Under the pieces are notes generated by a model, which was not told the origin of the DNA, searched no databases, and saw nothing but the letters and a program-made list of their open reading frames with translations. Shown piece after piece: positions 60,561 to 64,000 of a stretch of 64,000 bases of DNA. Origin of the DNA: Melanocharis versteri (taxonomy: Eukaryota; Chordata; Aves; Passeriformes; Melanocharitidae); NCBI GenBank assembly GCA_013397845.1, contig VZTG01006786.1:1503-65502 (forward strand). Direction: 5' to 3'. Every line of letters begins with the position of its first letter. Position 1 is the stretch's first letter. The translations under genes were made by a program, and so were the position numbers.

Positions 60561-62099
60561 AATCAGAGTGAAAGCAAACTAATCCACAACATGGATGCAT
60601 GATCAGCACTTTTTCCCTGAAAGGCTCTCAGCAGTATGAACTGGCTACTGCTGCAACAGTAGAAAGGAGACAAAACATTTTGTGGCAAAATAAATGTATG
60701 TATCAAAAAGAAATAGGTGGTGCCGCTCCAGCTCTGGGGTAGTGGTTCCAGTACTGGTGTAGCTGCCCACTGGGTACCATCACAAAATGGAAACAGGAAG
60801 AGGACGCCTGGTACAGATCCTGTCACAATCTCGGCCTGACCTCCTGGGCCACTGGCGTGGGGATAGTCATTGCAATTACTCCCTGGATCCTTGTGGTCCA
60901 ACAGCCACAGCTAAATTAGAAATGAGCAGTACTGTGGGGAGCAGGCTGTGTGCACCTCACCGTGTGCACTTCACGAGCTCGGGGGCACATGGCTTCCTCC
61001 TCAGCTCGCAGAGGTTTGGGGAGAGGCGTCCACTGCATTCCATCAACAGCTGTAGAGGCAGACACACAGCCAGGAGCCAGTGTGGGAGGCATAAGCCCTG
61101 AACACCTACTGATTGATGCACTCATGTAAAGCCACACTACCTCTGGTTTACTCTCTTAATCAGCTCCATGCCATGGAATTAGTGGGCTTCTTTTGCCAAT
61201 GTGAAGCGCCTCTAGGTGCCCTGAGGTAGTAGTGGACTATAGGTGAGTCCCCATTTTCTTCCGGATTAAGAAGGACAAATTCATTTGGAAGGTGTCTGGG
61301 GAAATCCTGACTTAAACAAGGAAATATCTTTGATGCCATTTTTCAGAGCTGAGAGAATTAAGTCTGAAAATGGTAACTCATTTCCATGCCTGATAAAAGC
61401 ATACGTGTATTGCTACACAAGAGTGATTGCAGCAAGAGGAGAGGAAATGCTGTCTATTCAAATGTGATGAGAAATTAGGATGAAATTCCTTTTTTATTCA
61501 GGCATGGTTTATCATCTGATGTGGAGGGCATAGGCTGTATGTTTATTCACCTTATAATGTGCTTTTTTAACTAGGATTTTTTTCCTCTCTGTACAACAAA
61601 CTTAGCTGTGGTTGCTGCTGTAGTTATGTCTCTAGATTCTGAAGTATAACACTGAGGGATGGGTGGGATTGGAGAGCAGCAGCATTATATGGATTTAATG
61701 TGACATTAGGCAAATGCTGAGCAAGATTTTAATTACAGTGCTTATGGCAAATTTTCCTGCTGTGGGAGATGTCAAAAATCCTCCTATATTTAGTAACCTG
61801 AATACAAGAACCTCATTGCCTGCTCTTCCCATCTCAGGCTGCATGTTAAGTGCAGAGTAGAAGAGTTAAAGGGTTGTAGTTTAAGGGGAGTTCCACTAGA
61901 TGATGGTATAAATCTTCATAATGAGAAAGATCAAAGTGGTCAGCTTAAACAGGAGTTCAGGAAAAGCAAAATGCCACACAACTAGAGGCAGCGACAGCCC
62001 CTAGTCTTCCCCCTACTGCATTATAGTGAGGCTGCAACAATTGCATCTGTCACATGAACACCGGCAATGTCCAGCAGCATCACAGTGGGCTGTGGCACC
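60561..62099. other. Intergenic, nothing recognised
   Basis: Unique sequence of mixed composition, with slightly GC-richer parts at 60720-61110. No supported feature. Confidence 0.5.
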
Positions 62100-62320
62100 A
62101 TGCAGGCAAACTGAATGGAGGGTTAGATTTACTTGATTTAAAATCAAGTAATAATTTGCTTAATTTATTTTGCAAATTAGACTATGCTAACATCAATTCA
62201 TTTTTAAATGATTACTATAAATGAGAGTAATTGTGTAATTATCAGCAAAGTAATTACAGAGCAGAAGAACCATTTACATGAATCAGAAATAAAAAATCAG
62301 AGCTAGGTCTTATATTCCCC
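62100..62320. promoter_or_regulatory. AT-rich candidate enhancer with 23-bp inverted repeat
   Basis: The block is dense in homeodomain-type words (TAATAATTTGCTTAATTTAT, GTAATTGTGTAATTATC, AGTAATTACAG). It opens with the inverted repeat TTACTTGATTT-A-AAATCAAGTAA at 62129-62151. No repeat family or coding potential recognised. Regulatory function is inferred, not shown. Confidence 0.35.
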
Positions 62321-62750
62321 CAGCTGACAGATGTCAGGATGTTATTGGGGCACAGGTCTCAGTCTATTTGCCTCAGGAGGAGAAAAGATCCAGCTCTTCA
62401 TACAGCTAGGTAGCATCTTCTGTACCTCACTTGGACTGGCAATGGTGGCCTCAGTGGGGAGTTTCATGAAGATCTTGCCAGGCAGGAGGAATCAATTAGG
62501 AGGAAGGGCACATGTGAAAGACAATGTCATCAAGAAAATCTGCTGGGCAGAACAACCTCTGAAATATATTAGCAATGGAGAAATGCTTGCCTTAGTCTCT
62601 TGGGAGAGTACTAAAGAATGCCACTTCTGGATGCCAGAATACTATCTGGATTCTCCTCTTTTATCTGGGGGCTAGTGCAGGTCTCCTGGAATATGACTGC
62701 TCCTTGCAGCTTGAGGAAGGAAAAATCCCAATTCAGTTTTCATTTCCATT

Positions 62751-63332
62751 TGTCATTGCACTGCTTCTGCCTGAGATGGAGTTCATTTTCTTCAGAGCAG
62801 CCCAGAAAGTGCTGCGTTTCTGATTTGTGCTGAAAACAGTCCTGATAACACAGCAATGCTCCAGCTACTGCTGAACGGTGCTTGCGCAGTGCCGAGGCTT
62901 CCTCTGTTTCTCATCCTCCCTGTGCCTTCCACGTGAGCAGGATCCGGGTGGGCAGGCGGCTGCGAGGGCACACAGGTGGCACAGCTGACCCAGCTGGACA
63001 AGGAGATGCCCCGCGGTGCTCAGCAAGAGCAGTTCCAGGAGCAGTTCCAGGAGGGAGGCAGGAGGAGCAGTTGGCTCACGGCATCTGCGTTCCCACGCCA
63101 GTGGTAGGGGTGCTGAGGCCCTGCTTCCTGGGGAGTGGCCGCGCATCCGCTTGCCATGGGGAATGCCTGGTTCTGCTTTGCCTGCATGTGCAGCTTTTGC
63201 TTCCCCAGTTAAACTCTCTGTGCCTTCATTCCTGAGTCCTCTCCCTTCCCTTGTATTTTGTTCCCACCTGGCAGAAGAGGGGAGTGAGGGAGTGGCTGGA
63301 GTGCTGTTTGGCTGATTGCTGGAGCCAACACA
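62751..63332 (+). mobile_element. Solo LTR of an avian ERVL-like element (copy D, same family as 44009-44585)
   Basis: It shares its layout with the 44-kb copy. CTGCCTGAGATGGAGTTCAT comes first, then AAACAGTCCTGATAACACAG, CTCCAGCTACTGCTGAACGG and CACAGCTGACCCAGCTGGAC. Near the end are TTAAACTCTCTGTGCC, the GAGTGAGGGAGTGGCTG block and GGCTGATTGCTGGAGCCAAC. It begins TG and ends CA and is about 580 bp. The middle is more GC-rich than copy A. Solo, with no internal sequence; no clear target duplication. Confidence 0.75.
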
Positions 63333-64000
63333 CCTTGTCCATGTCGTGGATTTATTACCCTGTAGTTAATTAACTGCTAATTATGCAATTCTTTAAATTT
63401 ACAGTATGAATAAAATCCACAACCAAAACCACAGAGTAGACAAAGAGTAAGTTAATGATGCAACAGGAAAAAAAACTCAATAATACTGATCCTGGTATAA
63501 CCAGTGCGAAGGAGATACTTTGTGTTCCTGTAATGGTTCTGCTCTTTAAATCAGTATATTTCAAAAAGAAATAAGAAATCCAAAATCTTGAATTCTAGAA
63601 CTCGCTGCCACACAAATTTCTACTTACCTATAAGCTCTTACCAGTTCAAAGGTACAACAAAGAATTATATGCTCATCAGATGGTTTCTGGAAACATGACA
63701 GTATAATAGATACTGGTTTATTGGTCTTAAGGCAAAATATTGAAAATCAGAGCTGATTTTATGTAGACAACTTTTGCACACACTTTTTTTCCGAGGAGCT
63801 GGGAAAAAAAAGACCGTAGCTATGAGAGGTTTGACTCTGTGCCACACACCATCTGCTTAGCCTTTCATTTCAGCTCTGGGTGCTTTTGAAAATGGTGACC
63901 TTGATGATTCTTTTTACTTGCACAGCTTTATAAAACTGTCTTGTTACATCCTGCGGGGCTGTAACTTCTAAGAATTGAGAGCCAGACAGAATCAGCTGTT
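63333..64000. other. Right edge, nothing recognised
   Basis: AT-rich unique sequence to the end of the window. No gene, repeat family or RNA could be supported. Confidence 0.5.

Noticed and set aside
44009..63332. Possibility that the two similar LTRs bound one 19-kb provirus
   Set aside because: Too long for a provirus, the interval contains CR1, MIR-like and unique DNA, and no retroviral gene remnants were recognised.
1..64000. Bacterial-type systems (CRISPR arrays, operons, IS elements, phage)
   Set aside because: The window is vertebrate DNA with spliced genes and CR1/LTR repeats; no regularly spaced direct repeats with unique spacers were seen.

Overview
This window is avian nuclear DNA. 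It holds one complete, recognisable protein-coding gene at the left end, followed by about 49 kb with no supportable coding exon. The bird assignment rests on two things. The repeats are CR1 non-LTR retrotransposon fragments of the avian type, including 3' ends built from ATTCTATGATTCT-like repeats, and bird-type solo LTRs. The gene has compact GT-AG introns and a vertebrate protein sequence. I cannot name the species.

Positions 1-14900 contain PSAT1 (phosphoserine aminotransferase 1) on the + strand. Nine coding exons (313-372, 2543-2603, 3449-3518, 4631-4836, 6287-6459, 7489-7658, 11303-11431, 13957-14094, 14713-14818) join without a frame break to 370 codons plus TAA, the same length as the human protein. 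The PLP-binding lysine falls at residue 200. The promoter is GC-rich, with a CCAAT box, a GC box and a TATA-like element. It lies directly downstream of a minisatellite that starts at or before base 1 and repeats the GC-box core CCGCCC. A poly(A) signal lies only 37 nt after the stop codon.

Positions 14900-64000 look like a gene desert. In human, PSAT1 is followed by a large intergenic interval before TLE4, and the syntenic block is Z-linked in chicken; that placement is from general knowledge, not from this sequence. The desert carries CR1 3' fragments (20.1-20.7, 21.0-21.3 and 33.8-34.0 kb), a short very CpG-dense block ending at the window's only N (32.9-33.0 kb), a TTCC array (34.4 kb) and an LTR fragment (34.7-35.0 kb). 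A repeat cluster at 44.0-47.4 kb has a solo LTR, an ATCC array and a long minus-strand CR1 interrupted by two different solo LTRs. A MIR-like SINE remnant lies at 52.0-52.15 kb, and a second solo LTR of the 44-kb family at 62.75-63.33 kb. Several non-repetitive, homeodomain/E-box/octamer-rich stretches (42.8-43.3, 59.8-60.5 and 62.1-62.3 kb) look like candidate conserved enhancers, but this needs alignment to show.

I found no previously undescribed gene system. The most interesting items are the nested retroelement stratigraphy at 44-47 kb, the GC-box minisatellite at the PSAT1 promoter, the CpG-dense block beside the N, and two long perfect or near-perfect palindromes (54491-54512 and 62129-62151).
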